Both the position numbers and the translations under genes were made by a program. Positions 49,597 to 58,880 of a stretch of DNA of 64,000 bases are shown piece after piece. Numbering within the stretch: position 1 is the first letter of the stretch; every line of letters starts with the position of its first letter. The notes beneath the pieces are model-generated. The model saw nothing but the letters and a program-made list of their open reading frames with translations, did no database searches and was not told the DNA's origin. Source of the stretch: Celeribacter baekdonensis (GTDB lineage: Bacteria > Pseudomonadota > Alphaproteobacteria > Rhodobacterales > Rhodobacteraceae); contig NZ_FNBL01000012.1 of NCBI RefSeq assembly GCF_900102315.1, positions 1 to 64,000 of the forward strand. The letters run 5' to 3'.

Positions 49597-50922
49597 TCAG
49601 AAAATCTCGAGGTCACGATCAACCATGACCGTGATCCGTGTACCCTGGTCGACATGTATCACTGGCCGGATCGCCAGATAGTCCTGCATCACGCTTTGCG
49701 TGCTATCGCGCAGGTCGGTGCCGACATCACTCGCAACATCGGCCGCCGCCTCGCTGTCGATTTGACCCGCTGCAGCCGCAGGCAGAGCGCCGATCAAGGA
49801 GATCAGCGCGGCGGAGCCGAAGCGTTGCGCGAAACGGGTGTCGACAAACCCGGTGGTGCCAGTACGGCCGAGTTCGTCTCCACCGAAGGCGCTGATCTGC
49901 ACAGTCTGATTGTCGGGCAAGATGATCCGGTCCCATGCCACCATGACGCGCGATTGGGCGAGTGCGACATCGGAGCGGTAGCGCCCGATCAGCCGCGCGC
50001 CGCGCGGGATCAGGATACGGGTTCCATCGAACGAATGGACGTCTTCCGAGACGATGGCGCGGATCGCGCCGGGCAGTGTGCTGTCGAGAGCCGTCTCTGT
50101 GACAGCCTGAATCATGGTGCCCTGAACAACCGTGTTCGATGGGTTCGCGATCACTTCGGCACGTGTCACCTGCGCAGGTTGTGCGCCCGAACGAACAAAG
50201 GCTTCATCTGCATTCAAACGTGCGGCTTCCAGCGTGTTCTCCCTATCCGCACCCGCGCCCATCCCGGAGAATGCGATCATAGGAGACGCGATACGCTCTG
50301 CGCGGGCCTCAGCTTCAGCAGCGCGCCGCCTTTCGAGTTCGGCCAGCCGCAATTCTTCTTCACTTGGTCCCAATGAGGTCGGCTCTGGTGGTGCAAGCCG
50401 TGCAAGTTCCAAGTCCATGCGGAGCTGATCCAATTCGCGGTCCCGCTCGGTCAGCTGCCGCTCGAGGGCACGCTGAGCCTCGGCGGATGCTTCCTGTAAG
50501 GTGGCAATTTGCGCCGTCAGGTCCGCAATAGCCTGCTCCGCCCCGCTATCCGCGGCCTCGGCCGGTCTTGCGCGCAGGTCCTCGAGTTCCGCTCTCAATG
50601 TCGCAAGACTTTCCATCAGCGCGAGTTCAGACTCGCTCGGACCTGTGTCCGCAGGCGGGGCTTGGCTGGGCTCCGGGGTAGAAATCGGCGCCAGATCTCC
50701 GAATCCGGGGCCGCTGCTCTGGAACTCCTCCGGCGCGGCGGTCGCCATTGGTGCTTCTGCCGACGGCTGTAGGGCAGCCCACGCCAGACCACCTGCTGCG
50801 GCGATGCCGACGACTCCAAGGATCGCGGCAAGCGGTGCAGGCCGCTTGTTTGCCTTCGCTTTGCCTGTCGAACCTTCGAGAGCCGCGAGGCGCGCGGCGA
50901 GGTCTTCCGTACCTTCGGTCAT
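49597..50922 (-). CDS. virB10: VirB10 channel scaffold protein
   Basis: The 441-residue protein has one membrane segment near the N-terminus (PLAAILGVVGIAAAGGLAWA), a long coiled-coil and proline-containing periplasmic linker, and a C-terminal TrbI/VirB10 domain (VVQGTMIQAVTETALDSTLP, ILIPRGARLIGRYRSDV). It spans both membranes and transmits ATP-driven changes to the outer pore. The start at 50922 overlaps the virB9 stop (ATGA). Confidence 0.95.
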   Translation of the reverse strand: MTEGTEDLAARLAALEGSTGKAKANKRPAPLAAILGVVGIAAAGGLAWAALQPSAEAPMATAAPEEFQSSGPGFGDLAPISTPEPSQAPPADTGPSESELALMESLATLRAELEDLRARPAEAADSGAEQAIADLTAQIATLQEASAEAQRALERQLTERDRELDQLRMDLELARLAPPEPTSLGPSEEELRLAELERRRAAEAEARAERIASPMIAFSGMGAGADRENTLEAARLNADEAFVRSGAQPAQVTRAEVIANPSNTVVQGTMIQAVTETALDSTLPGAIRAIVSEDVHSFDGTRILIPRGARLIGRYRSDVALAQSRVMVAWDRIILPDNQTVQISAFGGDELGRTGTTGFVDTRFAQRFGSAALISLIGALPAAAAGQIDSEAAADVASDVGTDLRDSTQSVMQDYLAIRPVIHVDQGTRITVMVDRDLEIF

Positions 50923-51620
50923 GATGTGGCCTGTCCTGCGTCCTGGACGCAAATCACCTCTTCGCCAAGGCGAAGGACCCATTGCCGGTTGACGCCGGAC
51001 ACGCGGATGACGCCGTCACTCAAGGCTTGGCTGTTCACCGCGCGTTCCCTGCCGTTCGAATATCGGAAGATGGCGGGCACCGGCGCGTTCCGTGCAAACC
51101 GGAAATACGTGAAGGTACCATCATCCCAGATGGCCGTCGGCGTGAACTCTTCTCGGGCGCTGACCGCATAGTTCGCGTTCGGCGCATCGGCCGCAACCGC
51201 CCTGGTGGGTTGCACGCGGTTTTCAGGATAGCGGAACTGCACGACATAATGCGGCGTCTCCCGGGCTTCGACGACATGGAAGTAGTAGGAGCGGCGGTTG
51301 GTGTAGACGGTGATGTTGGTGGCGACGCCAGATGCTGTCGGCTTGATGGCGAAGGCACGGCCACCCGGGACACCGTCGAATTGAAACCCGACCGTATCGC
51401 CGGCGATGATCGAGCGGATGGTTTCACCCTCACCGAATTCGACTGTGGTGACGCGGGTCAGAGTCGTGACGACACGGTAAACCTGGCCTTCAGTCCAGGT
51501 CGCGACGCGCACGCGATTGTCATGAGAACCTGGACGGGGCGTAGTTTCGGCCAAAGCAGTCGTTCCCGCGAACGCGAGAATACTGGCGGCCAGCAGCGCA
51601 GAGATTGGAGTGCGAGTCAT
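50919..51620 (-). CDS. virB9: VirB9 outer-membrane complex protein
   Basis: The 233-residue protein has a signal peptide (ALLAASILAFAGTTALAET) and a CagX/VirB9 domain with GFQFDGVPGGRAFAIKPTAS, NITVYTNRRSYYFHV and WVLRLGEEVICV. With VirB7 and VirB10 it builds the outer core ring. Coupled to virB8 by an ATGA overlap. Confidence 0.95.
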   Translation of the reverse strand: MTRTPISALLAASILAFAGTTALAETTPRPGSHDNRVRVATWTEGQVYRVVTTLTRVTTVEFGEGETIRSIIAGDTVGFQFDGVPGGRAFAIKPTASGVATNITVYTNRRSYYFHVVEARETPHYVVQFRYPENRVQPTRAVAADAPNANYAVSAREEFTPTAIWDDGTFTYFRFARNAPVPAIFRYSNGRERAVNSQALSDGVIRVSGVNRQWVLRLGEEVICVQDAGQATS

Positions 51621-52282
51621 TCGGAACGGTCCGATCGGATGGCATATTGGGTAACGGTGAAACCGAAAGGGTTTTGCCAAACATCGTCGATCGCTCGGGT
51701 CCGCTCGGGCCGGAATTCGAACATCAACGTGGCAGTGAACGATCCATCCTGTACCCCCTGAGGGCTGGTCAGGCGCTTTCTGAGCCGCACCTGGGCGCGG
51801 TTATCGCCAATAAGGGTGATCGATGCGATCTCAACGGCCATCTCGGCCGCAGCCCCGTAACGCGTCGGCGGATAGCTGTCCTGCCCCGATGTCCACATCG
51901 CGCGCATGCTGGCCTCGGCCGATCCGGAAGACTGTGCCAGGACACGGCGGACACGAAGATCGTTGTCGAGCTGGTTGTAGGTTTCGCGGTCGAAAATGTA
52001 GCGGTAGATTTGCGCTTCGATCACGGCAGGCCGTTCGGCGAGCGACACGGTTTCAACCGTGGCATTGGGGAGCGCCATCCCGGTCGCGGGATCGTAGGGC
52101 ACAACCACGGGAGGCGGCGTCTCGACCATCAGCGCGACAGCCGCAGCCGTCAAACAGCCGAATACGCCAAAGCCTGCCCCGGAAATGCCGATCATCCGCC
52201 AAAGCTGTTCCCGGCGCAGGGCACCGTAGACAAGTTCCTCTTCCACGAGCTCGCGCGCAGTCATCACCCCTGCCCCACTCAT
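51617..52282 (-). CDS. virB8: VirB8 assembly factor
   Basis: The 221-residue protein has one membrane segment (ISGAGFGVFGCLTAAAVALM) and a periplasmic NTF2-like domain (YNQLDNDLRVRRVLAQSSGS, IASITLIGDNRAQVRLRKRL). VirB8 nucleates channel assembly. It overlaps virB5 and virB9 by four bases each. Confidence 0.93.
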   Translation of the reverse strand: MSGAGVMTARELVEEELVYGALRREQLWRMIGISGAGFGVFGCLTAAAVALMVETPPPVVVPYDPATGMALPNATVETVSLAERPAVIEAQIYRYIFDRETYNQLDNDLRVRRVLAQSSGSAEASMRAMWTSGQDSYPPTRYGAAAEMAVEIASITLIGDNRAQVRLRKRLTSPQGVQDGSFTATLMFEFRPERTRAIDDVWQNPFGFTVTQYAIRSDRSE

Positions 52283-53076
52283 GGCTCAAGATCCGGCAAG
52301 GTGAAGTCCATGTAGCGGCGTTCTTCGGCAACCGTGGCGGCGTCGACCACGCCTGCATTGCCTGCGCCTAGGGTTTGGATCGCTTCCAGCTCCCACATCC
52401 GGGTCATGGCGATGGCGAGTTCCGCCGTGACGCGTGTGTTATGATCCATCGAGGCTTTGAGATCCTCCATGTCGGGGATCATCTCGACCAGACGTTCCAC
52501 CCGTTCGAGAGACTGTTCCGCCTCTGCGTGGCTGTTCTGCGCCGCCGCCGACATCACAGCACCTGTGGTGGCCCGCGTGGCCACGCCTTCGGCGCCCGGA
52601 TTGCCGCTGGTGGCGATCTCGCGGAGTGAATCCTCGTCGAACCCGGCGCTTGCCAGCGCCTGTTCCATCTGCGTGCGCATGGGCCCGGCATTGGGCCCGA
52701 TGAGCGCGCTCCAATCGCCCGCCTGGATGCCTCGGATCAGGCCGGGGATGTCTTCGAAGTTGGCCTCAAGCAAGGTATCGAGGTCCCCGCCCATGGCAAG
52801 TCCGAGGATGCTGCGCGGCCCGGTGAGCGAGGCATACATCTCGTTCAGCTGATCGAGTTGGCTTTGCAGCATGTCCAGTTGCTCCAACGCATTGTCCAGA
52901 AGATCGGTCTGGATCCCGAAATCCTGCAGCATCTGCTGAAGCTGGCGGATTTCCTGGGCAATGTTCTGAGTGTCCACCGTGGGCACACCCTGTGCCGCGA
53001 CAGGTCCGGTAACATTGAGGGCAAGCGCGAGAGCGATGCTACCGGCGAAAAGGGAACGGGGCAGGCGCAGGTTCAA
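52279..53076 (-). CDS. virB5: VirB5 minor pilin-like protein
   Basis: The 265-residue protein has a signal peptide (GSIALALALNVTGPVAAQG) and a helical, coiled-coil-like body (IRQLQQMLQDFGIQTDLLDN), as in VirB5/TrbJ minor pilins. The start is a TTG at 53076, seven bases after AGGAGGA; no ATG is available. The C-terminus, ERRYMDFTLPDL, is nearly the same as that of the preceding transglycosylase (ERQYMDFSQEDL). Confidence 0.85.
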   Translation of the reverse strand: MNLRLPRSLFAGSIALALALNVTGPVAAQGVPTVDTQNIAQEIRQLQQMLQDFGIQTDLLDNALEQLDMLQSQLDQLNEMYASLTGPRSILGLAMGGDLDTLLEANFEDIPGLIRGIQAGDWSALIGPNAGPMRTQMEQALASAGFDEDSLREIATSGNPGAEGVATRATTGAVMSAAAQNSHAEAEQSLERVERLVEMIPDMEDLKASMDHNTRVTAELAIAMTRMWELEAIQTLGAGNAGVVDAATVAEERRYMDFTLPDLEP

Positions 53077-54239
53077 CGCAAATCCTCCTGACTAAAATCC
53101 ATGTATTGCCGCTCGGCAGCTTGCGCTGCCGCCAAGGCGATCTGCTCGGCGCTGAGTGGCTCGGTTCGGGCGGCCTTGATCCGGGTCCGGATTGCGACCA
53201 GCCGGGCCAGTTCGGCCCGGGCATAGGTGTTGAGCGCGATGGCCTCGTGGAGATCCTCGGTCTCACCAATGCGGGTGATGATGTCCTGAACCCGCAGGGC
53301 GGCGGCACGGACCGAGACCAGCGAATAGTCGCCATAGACCCCTGCGCCGTGGGCCGAGAGGCTGAAACTCGCGTTGGCGAGGAGCACAGGATCGATGGTG
53401 CCGAGCGCATCGATGCCGCCCACGGCCGCGAGGTAGCTGTTGTACTGCTGCGGGATCACCACGACATAGTGCTGGGTTTCCGCGAAAGGCGGCACACCGC
53501 CATAATCCTGCACATTGCCAGGACCGGCGTTATAGGCGGCGAGCGCATGGATAATGTTGCCATCGAACATGTTCAGCATTTGTGCGAGGTATCGCGCACC
53601 GCCGGTGACCTGCAGATAGGGATCGTCGTAATAGGCCGGGTAGATCCCGAGATCGCCCGCGGTACCGGGCATGATCTGGGTAAGTCCGAAGGCCCCTACG
53701 GGTGAGCGTGCCCCGATCTGGAAGCGGCTCTCCTGCCAAATCAGCGCCTGCAAGAGACAGCGCCATTGCACGAGCGAAAGACCTGCGCGGCCGACCCCGG
53801 ACAGACTATGGGTGTCGCGTGCTGCGCGGATGATCAGCTCCTCGATCCCCTCCCTGGCATCGCCGAACATCCGCGCTGCCGCTGGATTGGTGTCCTCGGG
53901 CGCATAAAGACTGGCGGCCGCGCTTTCGACGTCGTCTACCGCCCCCTGCCCCGCCTCGAGCCCCGCCACGGTTCCGGCCACGTCTCCAGCGCCAAGCGAC
54001 ATGGCATCCATCAGCCCTTCGAGGGAGGCGAGTTGCTGGCGCTCGATTTCGGCCAGTTCCTCCTCGCGGCTTAGCCGGACCTGCTGCAGTGCCAGGTCCC
54101 GATCGGTCTGCTCAAGGATGGCCTGCCGCTCTGCGAAGAGGCGCAGATCGAAGGTCGGCACGCCTTGGGCGACCGCTGGCCCTGCCGTGGGACCTGCCAG
54201 TGCAAAGCCGATCATCGAGAGAGGTAGCCAGGTCCGCAT
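53073..54239 (-). CDS. Lytic transglycosylase with coiled-coil and pilin-like tail
   Basis: The 388-residue exported protein has a signal peptide (PLSMIGFALAGPTAGPAVAQ). An N-terminal coiled coil (QVRLSREEELAEIERQQLAS) is followed by an SLT domain: ALIWQESRFQIGARSPVGAF has the catalytic Glu, then GLTQIMPGTAGDLGI and HALAAYNAGPGNVQDYGGVP. It opens peptidoglycan for the channel. The operon also has a separate virB1, so two such enzymes are present. The tail shares the YMDF motif with VirB5. Confidence 0.87.
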   Translation of the reverse strand: MRTWLPLSMIGFALAGPTAGPAVAQGVPTFDLRLFAERQAILEQTDRDLALQQVRLSREEELAEIERQQLASLEGLMDAMSLGAGDVAGTVAGLEAGQGAVDDVESAAASLYAPEDTNPAAARMFGDAREGIEELIIRAARDTHSLSGVGRAGLSLVQWRCLLQALIWQESRFQIGARSPVGAFGLTQIMPGTAGDLGIYPAYYDDPYLQVTGGARYLAQMLNMFDGNIIHALAAYNAGPGNVQDYGGVPPFAETQHYVVVIPQQYNSYLAAVGGIDALGTIDPVLLANASFSLSAHGAGVYGDYSLVSVRAAALRVQDIITRIGETEDLHEAIALNTYARAELARLVAIRTRIKAARTEPLSAEQIALAAAQAAERQYMDFSQEDLR

Positions 54240-54243
54240 TGGC

Positions 54244-54459
54244 TCAGCCGCCCGCCCCCAAGAGGACGAAATCGCAAGGACTGTCGCGGCGCGTGACCTC
54301 CGCCCCCATGGTCGAGATCGTGGCGGTGGCGGTTCCTGCCTGCGCAGGAGCCTCGCGAAAATTGAAGCAGTTGGCTTGCGGGGGGTTATGCTGCGCACAG
54401 GCTGTCAGGGTCAGGCCGAGCCCGAGCAGCACTACGCTGCGAATGATGGTACGGGTCAT
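54244..54459 (-). CDS. virB7: VirB7-like small lipoprotein
   Basis: The 71-residue protein has a lipoprotein signal with lipobox LTAC (LLGLGLTLTACAQHN) and two further cysteines in the mature part. Its position after virB4 in the operon and its size fit a VirB7-type lipoprotein that stabilises VirB9, although the mature sequence is not a clear match. The start overlaps the virB4 stop (ATGA). Confidence 0.65.
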   Translation of the reverse strand: MTRTIIRSVVLLGLGLTLTACAQHNPPQANCFNFREAPAQAGTATATISTMGAEVTRRDSPCDFVLLGAGG

Positions 54460-56840
54460 GTCACTCTCCAGAAATCAGGACGTTCGCGATAATCGGCGCC
54501 GACAAGCGCTTCGCCCTTCTCCATTCCGCCAAGGATGGTCACGAGCGGGCCGAGCGCGCTGAGATCGGCATCGATCACGACGGAACCACGGTCGTCGCGT
54601 ACAAGCGCGAGCCGCGAGGCCGAGCCGACGCCCAGAAGCACGTCGAGCTCTTTCTCGGTCAGGCCGAGCATCGCGTAGTCAGCGGCGGAAGCACGAATGT
54701 TGGGCAAGAGCACCTGCGTCGGCACCGCTTCCACGATGGTCTTGCCGGTGCGCGTGCGCTCGAGCTGGCTGGCATATTGCGTCATCATCACGACGACGGC
54801 GTTCTGCTTGCGGGCGGTCACCAGCCAGTTGCTGAGGCGCTCCGCAAAGTAGGCGTTGTCGAGGGCTTTCCATGCCTCGTCGATGACGATGATGGTGGGC
54901 TTGCGGTCCTCGATCACCCGCTCGACCCGGCGGAAGAGGTAGGACAGGACCGCCATGCGTTCCCGCTCGCTCTCGGAATCGAGGATGCCGGTGAGGTCAA
55001 AGCCCGCGACGTCTCCATCGATGCTGAAACTGTCCTCGGCATTGGCCCCGAAGATCCAGCCGTAGCGACCCTCGGCCGTCCATTCCTGCATACGCTCGAA
55101 GAGATCGCCCTCGTCATCGGTCGAGACCAGCAGCGAGGCGAAATCCGACCAGTTTCGTAGGCCCGCATGTCCTGCGCTCGCGTTCTGGCGCACGACTTCC
55201 TGCAATCGGTTGGTCTGAACCGGGGTTAGCGGTCGATCGCGCCGCTCCAAGAGGCTCGCGAGCCAATCAGCAAGCCATGCCTGGCCCCGCATGTCGATCT
55301 CGGTCTGGAGCGGATTGAGGCCCGTGGGGCGCCCCGCCCGCACGGTCGAATAGCTGCCGCCGAGCGCGCGGACGGCCATCTCCATGCCCGCGCGATAGTC
55401 GAATACGAAGACCCGCGCACCTGCCCGCCGTGCCATGGTCATCAGGAAAGCCGCCAGGACGGATTTGCCGGAGCCGGGACGGCCGAGGATCAGCGTGTGG
55501 CCTCCCGTGGGCTCGCGATCCGGCGCGCCCTGTTCGTGGAAGTTGAAGCGAAAACCACTGCGCTCGGGTGTCGGAAAGAGCGTGATCGGCACGCCCCAGG
55601 GGACTTCCCGACCTGTCTTTCCGAGCGGGGTGCGGTGAAAGGTGGCGAGATCGGTGAAGTTGTGGTTCGTGATTGCGGCCTTGCGGCTGCGCGCCCCTGT
55701 GTTCCCGGGATGCTGCGCCATGAAATGCGCCCGCGCCCCGAAAGCTTCCGAGATCAGGTTGATCCCGGAAGTGGCGGAGATGTTGCGGATTTCGGCCGCG
55801 ATGTCGTCAAGCGCCGTCTGGGTGCGGGCATAGACGGCCACGGTCATGTGGTGCTCGCCGAAGATCAGGCGTTTGGATTCCAGATCGTCCTGCGCGAGTT
55901 CCAGTTCCTGGGCGAGACTGACGGCTCCGTCATTGGCGGCCTGCATTAGCCGCAGCTGCCGCTTGATCCGGCCCGCCATGATGTTGGCGTTGATCGGCAC
56001 AAAAGAGTGCGTGACCACCATGTCGACGGGCAGATTCAACTCGTCGAGCATCAGGCTATCGGTCTTGGCCGGGTAGTTCTTCACCGCAAAGATCGCCCCG
56101 AGCTTGTCGCCGACGGCACCGTCCGAGAGTGCGATGGTCGTGCCGCGGAAGGTGACGCGCGTATTGGCTACGTCCTCGGCGATCACACCGAGGCGCGACC
56201 GGGGGAAAAGCGGGGACTCCTCGCCCGTGTTGAGTGAACCGAGGAAGCCCAGAAGCTCGCCGGTGCTTGCGGCCAGCGGGCGGGGCTTCAGCTCATCGAA
56301 GGAGGACAGCAGAAACCCCACAACCTCGTCGAGCTTGCGCAAGCGGCGGGTGGTGTCGGCCGCATGTCGCGAGCGAGACGCCCCCAGACCGAAGGGCAGA
56401 CGGCTGCTCGCCTCGGGGCGCTTCAGCACGGTCAGAGTCAGCGTCTTGTCGCGCAAACTCGCGCGGCCGAGATGCGCGTGCCATCGTTTGTCGACGGCGG
56501 CCGCAAACCCTTCGCCCGGAACGGGCGGCAGGGTCACGTCGACCGCTTTCGAGACCTTGTGCAAGTAGAATGAGAACTCGGTCCCGACCTGCGCCACGAT
56601 GCCAGCCAGCAACCCTCCGATCCGGTCGAGATGCCCGTCCTCGCTCGTGGTGCTGTTCACCCCCTCGAGCCGGATGCATTGCATCAGCTCGTTGCCGCGT
56701 GTCCGGATCGTTCGGTCGTTCACGAGGCTCACATAAGGCAGCATCATTGAGAGCCGCTTCTCGCCCTTGACCCATGCGGGTAGCGCGGTCAGCGGATCGA
56801 TGGCGTTCTCAATCTCATCGGCAATTCCATCACGGGGCAT
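54456..56840 (-). CDS. virB4: VirB4 ATPase
   Basis: The 794-residue protein has the VirB4/CagE N-terminal domain and a C-terminal ATPase with Walker A LILGRPGSGKSVLAAFLM and Walker B PTIIVIDEAWKALDNAYF. It supplies energy for pilus biogenesis and transfer. The ATG at 56840 is preferred since GGAGGCGACAGCT precedes it; 56855 is an in-frame alternative. It overlaps virB3 by 11 bases. Confidence 0.95.
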   Translation of the reverse strand: MPRDGIADEIENAIDPLTALPAWVKGEKRLSMMLPYVSLVNDRTIRTRGNELMQCIRLEGVNSTTSEDGHLDRIGGLLAGIVAQVGTEFSFYLHKVSKAVDVTLPPVPGEGFAAAVDKRWHAHLGRASLRDKTLTLTVLKRPEASSRLPFGLGASRSRHAADTTRRLRKLDEVVGFLLSSFDELKPRPLAASTGELLGFLGSLNTGEESPLFPRSRLGVIAEDVANTRVTFRGTTIALSDGAVGDKLGAIFAVKNYPAKTDSLMLDELNLPVDMVVTHSFVPINANIMAGRIKRQLRLMQAANDGAVSLAQELELAQDDLESKRLIFGEHHMTVAVYARTQTALDDIAAEIRNISATSGINLISEAFGARAHFMAQHPGNTGARSRKAAITNHNFTDLATFHRTPLGKTGREVPWGVPITLFPTPERSGFRFNFHEQGAPDREPTGGHTLILGRPGSGKSVLAAFLMTMARRAGARVFVFDYRAGMEMAVRALGGSYSTVRAGRPTGLNPLQTEIDMRGQAWLADWLASLLERRDRPLTPVQTNRLQEVVRQNASAGHAGLRNWSDFASLLVSTDDEGDLFERMQEWTAEGRYGWIFGANAEDSFSIDGDVAGFDLTGILDSESERERMAVLSYLFRRVERVIEDRKPTIIVIDEAWKALDNAYFAERLSNWLVTARKQNAVVVMMTQYASQLERTRTGKTIVEAVPTQVLLPNIRASAADYAMLGLTEKELDVLLGVGSASRLALVRDDRGSVVIDADLSALGPLVTILGGMEKGEALVGADYRERPDFWRVT

Positions 56841-57108
56841 AGCTGTCGCCTCCATGCAGCTTGCGGTTCGTCGTGGGCGGGGTTTCCTGCAGGGTGATCA
56901 CCAGGACATCGAGGAAGTTCGGATCCCAGTCCGCGGCCTTCCAGAGCGCCGGCCAGGCCAGCCCCGCGAAAACAGCCACCACCCAGCTCTGCACCCAGAG
57001 GAACAGAAGCGTCGAGCCGAAGAGCCAGACCATGGCGTACATGATCGGCAAGCCCATCAGCTTGGGTGGCCTGAGAAGGCCGATGAACACGCGGGACTGG
57101 TCAGCCAT
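56830..57108 (-). CDS. virB3: VirB3 membrane protein
   Basis: The 92-residue protein has membrane segments in one hydrophobic stretch (LPIMYAMVWLFGSTLLFLWV and the following VVAVFAGLAWPALWKA) after a short RPPKLMG motif, which is typical of VirB3. It works with VirB4. ATG 57108 follows CGGAG; an upstream TTG is not needed. Confidence 0.9.
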   Translation of the reverse strand: MADQSRVFIGLLRPPKLMGLPIMYAMVWLFGSTLLFLWVQSWVVAVFAGLAWPALWKAADWDPNFLDVLVITLQETPPTTNRKLHGGDSYAP

Positions 57109-57129
57109 GGCCAAGAACTCCGGGATTGC

Positions 57130-57444
57130 TCAGGTGGTCCAGATGGCGGCGACGATGGTGGGTGCTGCGGCGATGCCCGCGATTGCAACCACGACCCAAA
57201 GCGCCTGACGAAAGTCGAGGATGCCAAAGAGCCAGGAAAGAAACACACCGATCAGTGCGAGCGTGCCAATCACGATGCCCAAGGGACCGGTGATCGCATC
57301 GACAATGCCTTGAAGCAGGGTCTGTACCGGCGAGAGGTCGATGCTTTGCGCAAGCGCTGGACCCGCCAGCACGATAAGGGCCGTCGCGCCGAGCGCGACG
57401 ATCGCCCGCGTGCGGAGCACGCTTTGACGTTTCCTCGATGTCAT
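57130..57444 (-). CDS. virB2: VirB2 pilin
   Basis: The 104-residue protein has a long signal (IVALGATALIVLAGPALAQS) and two hydrophobic helices separated by a short loop (GIVIGTLALIGVFLSWLFGI and FRQALWVVVAIAGIAAAPTI), the structure of VirB2/TraA major pilins. It overlaps the virB1 stop by four bases. Confidence 0.92.
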   Translation of the reverse strand: MTSRKRQSVLRTRAIVALGATALIVLAGPALAQSIDLSPVQTLLQGIVDAITGPLGIVIGTLALIGVFLSWLFGILDFRQALWVVVAIAGIAAAPTIVAAIWTT

Positions 57445-58124
57445 GAAAGATCTCCTCTGAGCCGCTCAAACACGGCAGTCACACGGGCCACATGCCCTTG
57501 GGTTTCTCGAAAAGGGGGGATGCCGCCGTGGCGTGTGACCGCCTCAGGGCCAGCGTTGTACGCGGCAAGGGCCAGAGAACCCTCACCGAACTGGTCGAGC
57601 ATCATCAGCAAGTAGCGGGCTGATCCGTCGAGGTTCTGCGCAATGTCATGTGGGTCCACGCCGAGGTCGCGGGCGGTATCCGGCATAAGCTGGCCAAGGC
57701 CTATGGCACCGACAGGGCTACGTGCAGCCGGATTGTATGCGCTCTCGACTTCGATATTGGCCCGGTAAAGGAGCGCCCAATCAGTGACTGAAAGCCCTGC
57801 GCGACGCAGCGCACCATGCCCGGCATACCGCAGAGCCGTGGTCTCGATCGCATGGAGGATTTCTGGGGTGGCGCGGGCGGCGGATCGAGCCGGGATCGCT
57901 GTCTCGCTCGTTGCGTCAGGAACGCGAGGTTCTGCGAAGAGAAAAAGGCGCCCGTTTGCCTCTTGAGAAGAGGAAATCAATTGGCCGTCTGGGCCAACCG
58001 AAAAGATGAAACCGTCGGCCAGGGCCGGGGGCGCGGAACAAACGCCTGTACCCAAAGCAACGACGAGCGCAGTCGCGCGGTCAGCTGCCTTTGACCGGAG
58101 GCGCGGCGTGGCGCTCGCGGCCAC
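57441..58124 (-). CDS. virB1: VirB1 lytic transglycosylase
   Basis: The 227-residue protein has an SLT domain with ALLYRANIEVESAYNPAARS (catalytic Glu), GAIGLGQLMPDTARDLGV and LALAAYNAGPEAVTRHGGIP. A GTG at 58124 is taken as start because it gives a good signal peptide (RATALVVALGTGVCSAPPAL). The longer reading to 58403 overlaps the preceding gene completely and is Ser/Arg-rich. It locally degrades peptidoglycan for channel assembly. Confidence 0.85.
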   Translation of the reverse strand: MAASATPRLRSKAADRATALVVALGTGVCSAPPALADGFIFSVGPDGQLISSSQEANGRLFLFAEPRVPDATSETAIPARSAARATPEILHAIETTALRYAGHGALRRAGLSVTDWALLYRANIEVESAYNPAARSPVGAIGLGQLMPDTARDLGVDPHDIAQNLDGSARYLLMMLDQFGEGSLALAAYNAGPEAVTRHGGIPPFRETQGHVARVTAVFERLRGDLS

Positions 58125-58407
58125 CTTCTTCAAGTGGGATGCTAGCGGTCGTACAGCCCATGTCGGCCAGGAAACTGACAAGGCCAACGATGGTTTTGAA
58201 GTCGCGGAGCTTGAGGACGCTTCGGCTGGTGACGAGCATCTTATCGTCACGCTCATCAGTGGCGACGGCGCGGATGACCCACGAGCCGTACCAGCTGTTA
58301 TGGCGCTTCTCTGCTCTCTCCTTGCAGACCACCTCAATGAGGTAGCCCTCGGCGAGCAAGCCGCGCAGTCCGTCTTCTGTAACCACATTCGGGGCTTCTT
58401 CAATCAT
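58081..58407 (-). CDS. Small protein leading the virB operon, unknown
   Basis: The 108-residue protein (VTEDGLRGLLAEGYLIEVVC, then HNSWYGSWVIRAVATDERDD) overlaps virB1 by about 44 bases. It has no signal peptide, so it is cytoplasmic, and may regulate the operon. Family not recognised. It is the first gene after an AT-rich intergenic region. Confidence 0.7.
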   Translation of the reverse strand: MIEEAPNVVTEDGLRGLLAEGYLIEVVCKERAEKRHNSWYGSWVIRAVATDERDDKMLVTSRSVLKLRDFKTIVGLVSFLADMGCTTASIPLEEGGRERHAAPPVKGS

Positions 58408-58595
58408 GGCCTTCCCTTGGGTCCTTGTTCTGCCTGGGTGCAGTATCAGGCCCACGGGGTCGCAACACCGTGAGCGATACAAAACAACATTAATGATAGC
58501 AAGACAATAATAACGTGTTGACGAAGTTCGCCTTGCTCCGATAACGGTGATAGCCGACAGAATGATAATCTTAAAGGCGGCAAAGGAGTTTTGCC
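58408..58595. promoter_or_regulatory. AT-rich divergent promoter region of the virB operon
   Basis: Contains A/T-rich runs (ACAACATTAATGATAGCAAG and CAATAATAACG, 58483-58515). For the rightward gene there is TTGACG (58518-58523), 17 bases, ATAACG (58541-58546). A leftward promoter for virB is expected here but no single match stands out. Confidence 0.45.
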
Positions 58596-58625
58596 CTGCG
58601 GCTGTTTATTGCGCGCAACGCACCG

Positions 58626-58880
58626 TTGCTGTTCGCGTTCCTGCTTGGAAGCATGCCGATAGCCGCGGCAGCAGATTGCGTACCTCCCGAACGACCGTTC
58701 TTGCCTCAGTCGCAAGACGACATGCGTGCCTACGCCGATCTGATCAGAAGCGATTTCGAGACCTACATTGCCGATGTGCAGGACTACTTTCGTTGTCTCG
58801 ACGCCGAGCGCGCTCGCGCCTTTGTTGAGGCGAGGGAGGTCAGTGATGACTACGCCAGGTTCCTGAATGCTCTCGAGTAA
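58626..58880 (+). CDS. Small exported protein beside the virB operon
   Basis: The mature part DCVPPERPFLPQSQDDMRAY, with a second Cys in DYFRCLDAERARAFVEA, follows a signal sequence. The TTG at 58626 gives a very short signal. The frame is open upstream, and a CTG at 58596, eight bases after AAAGGAG, would give a normal one (LRLFIARNAPLLFAFLLGSM). It could be a periplasmic T4SS accessory or entry-exclusion factor; no family recognised. Confidence 0.55.
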   Translation: MLFAFLLGSMPIAAAADCVPPERPFLPQSQDDMRAYADLIRSDFETYIADVQDYFRCLDAERARAFVEAREVSDDYARFLNALE

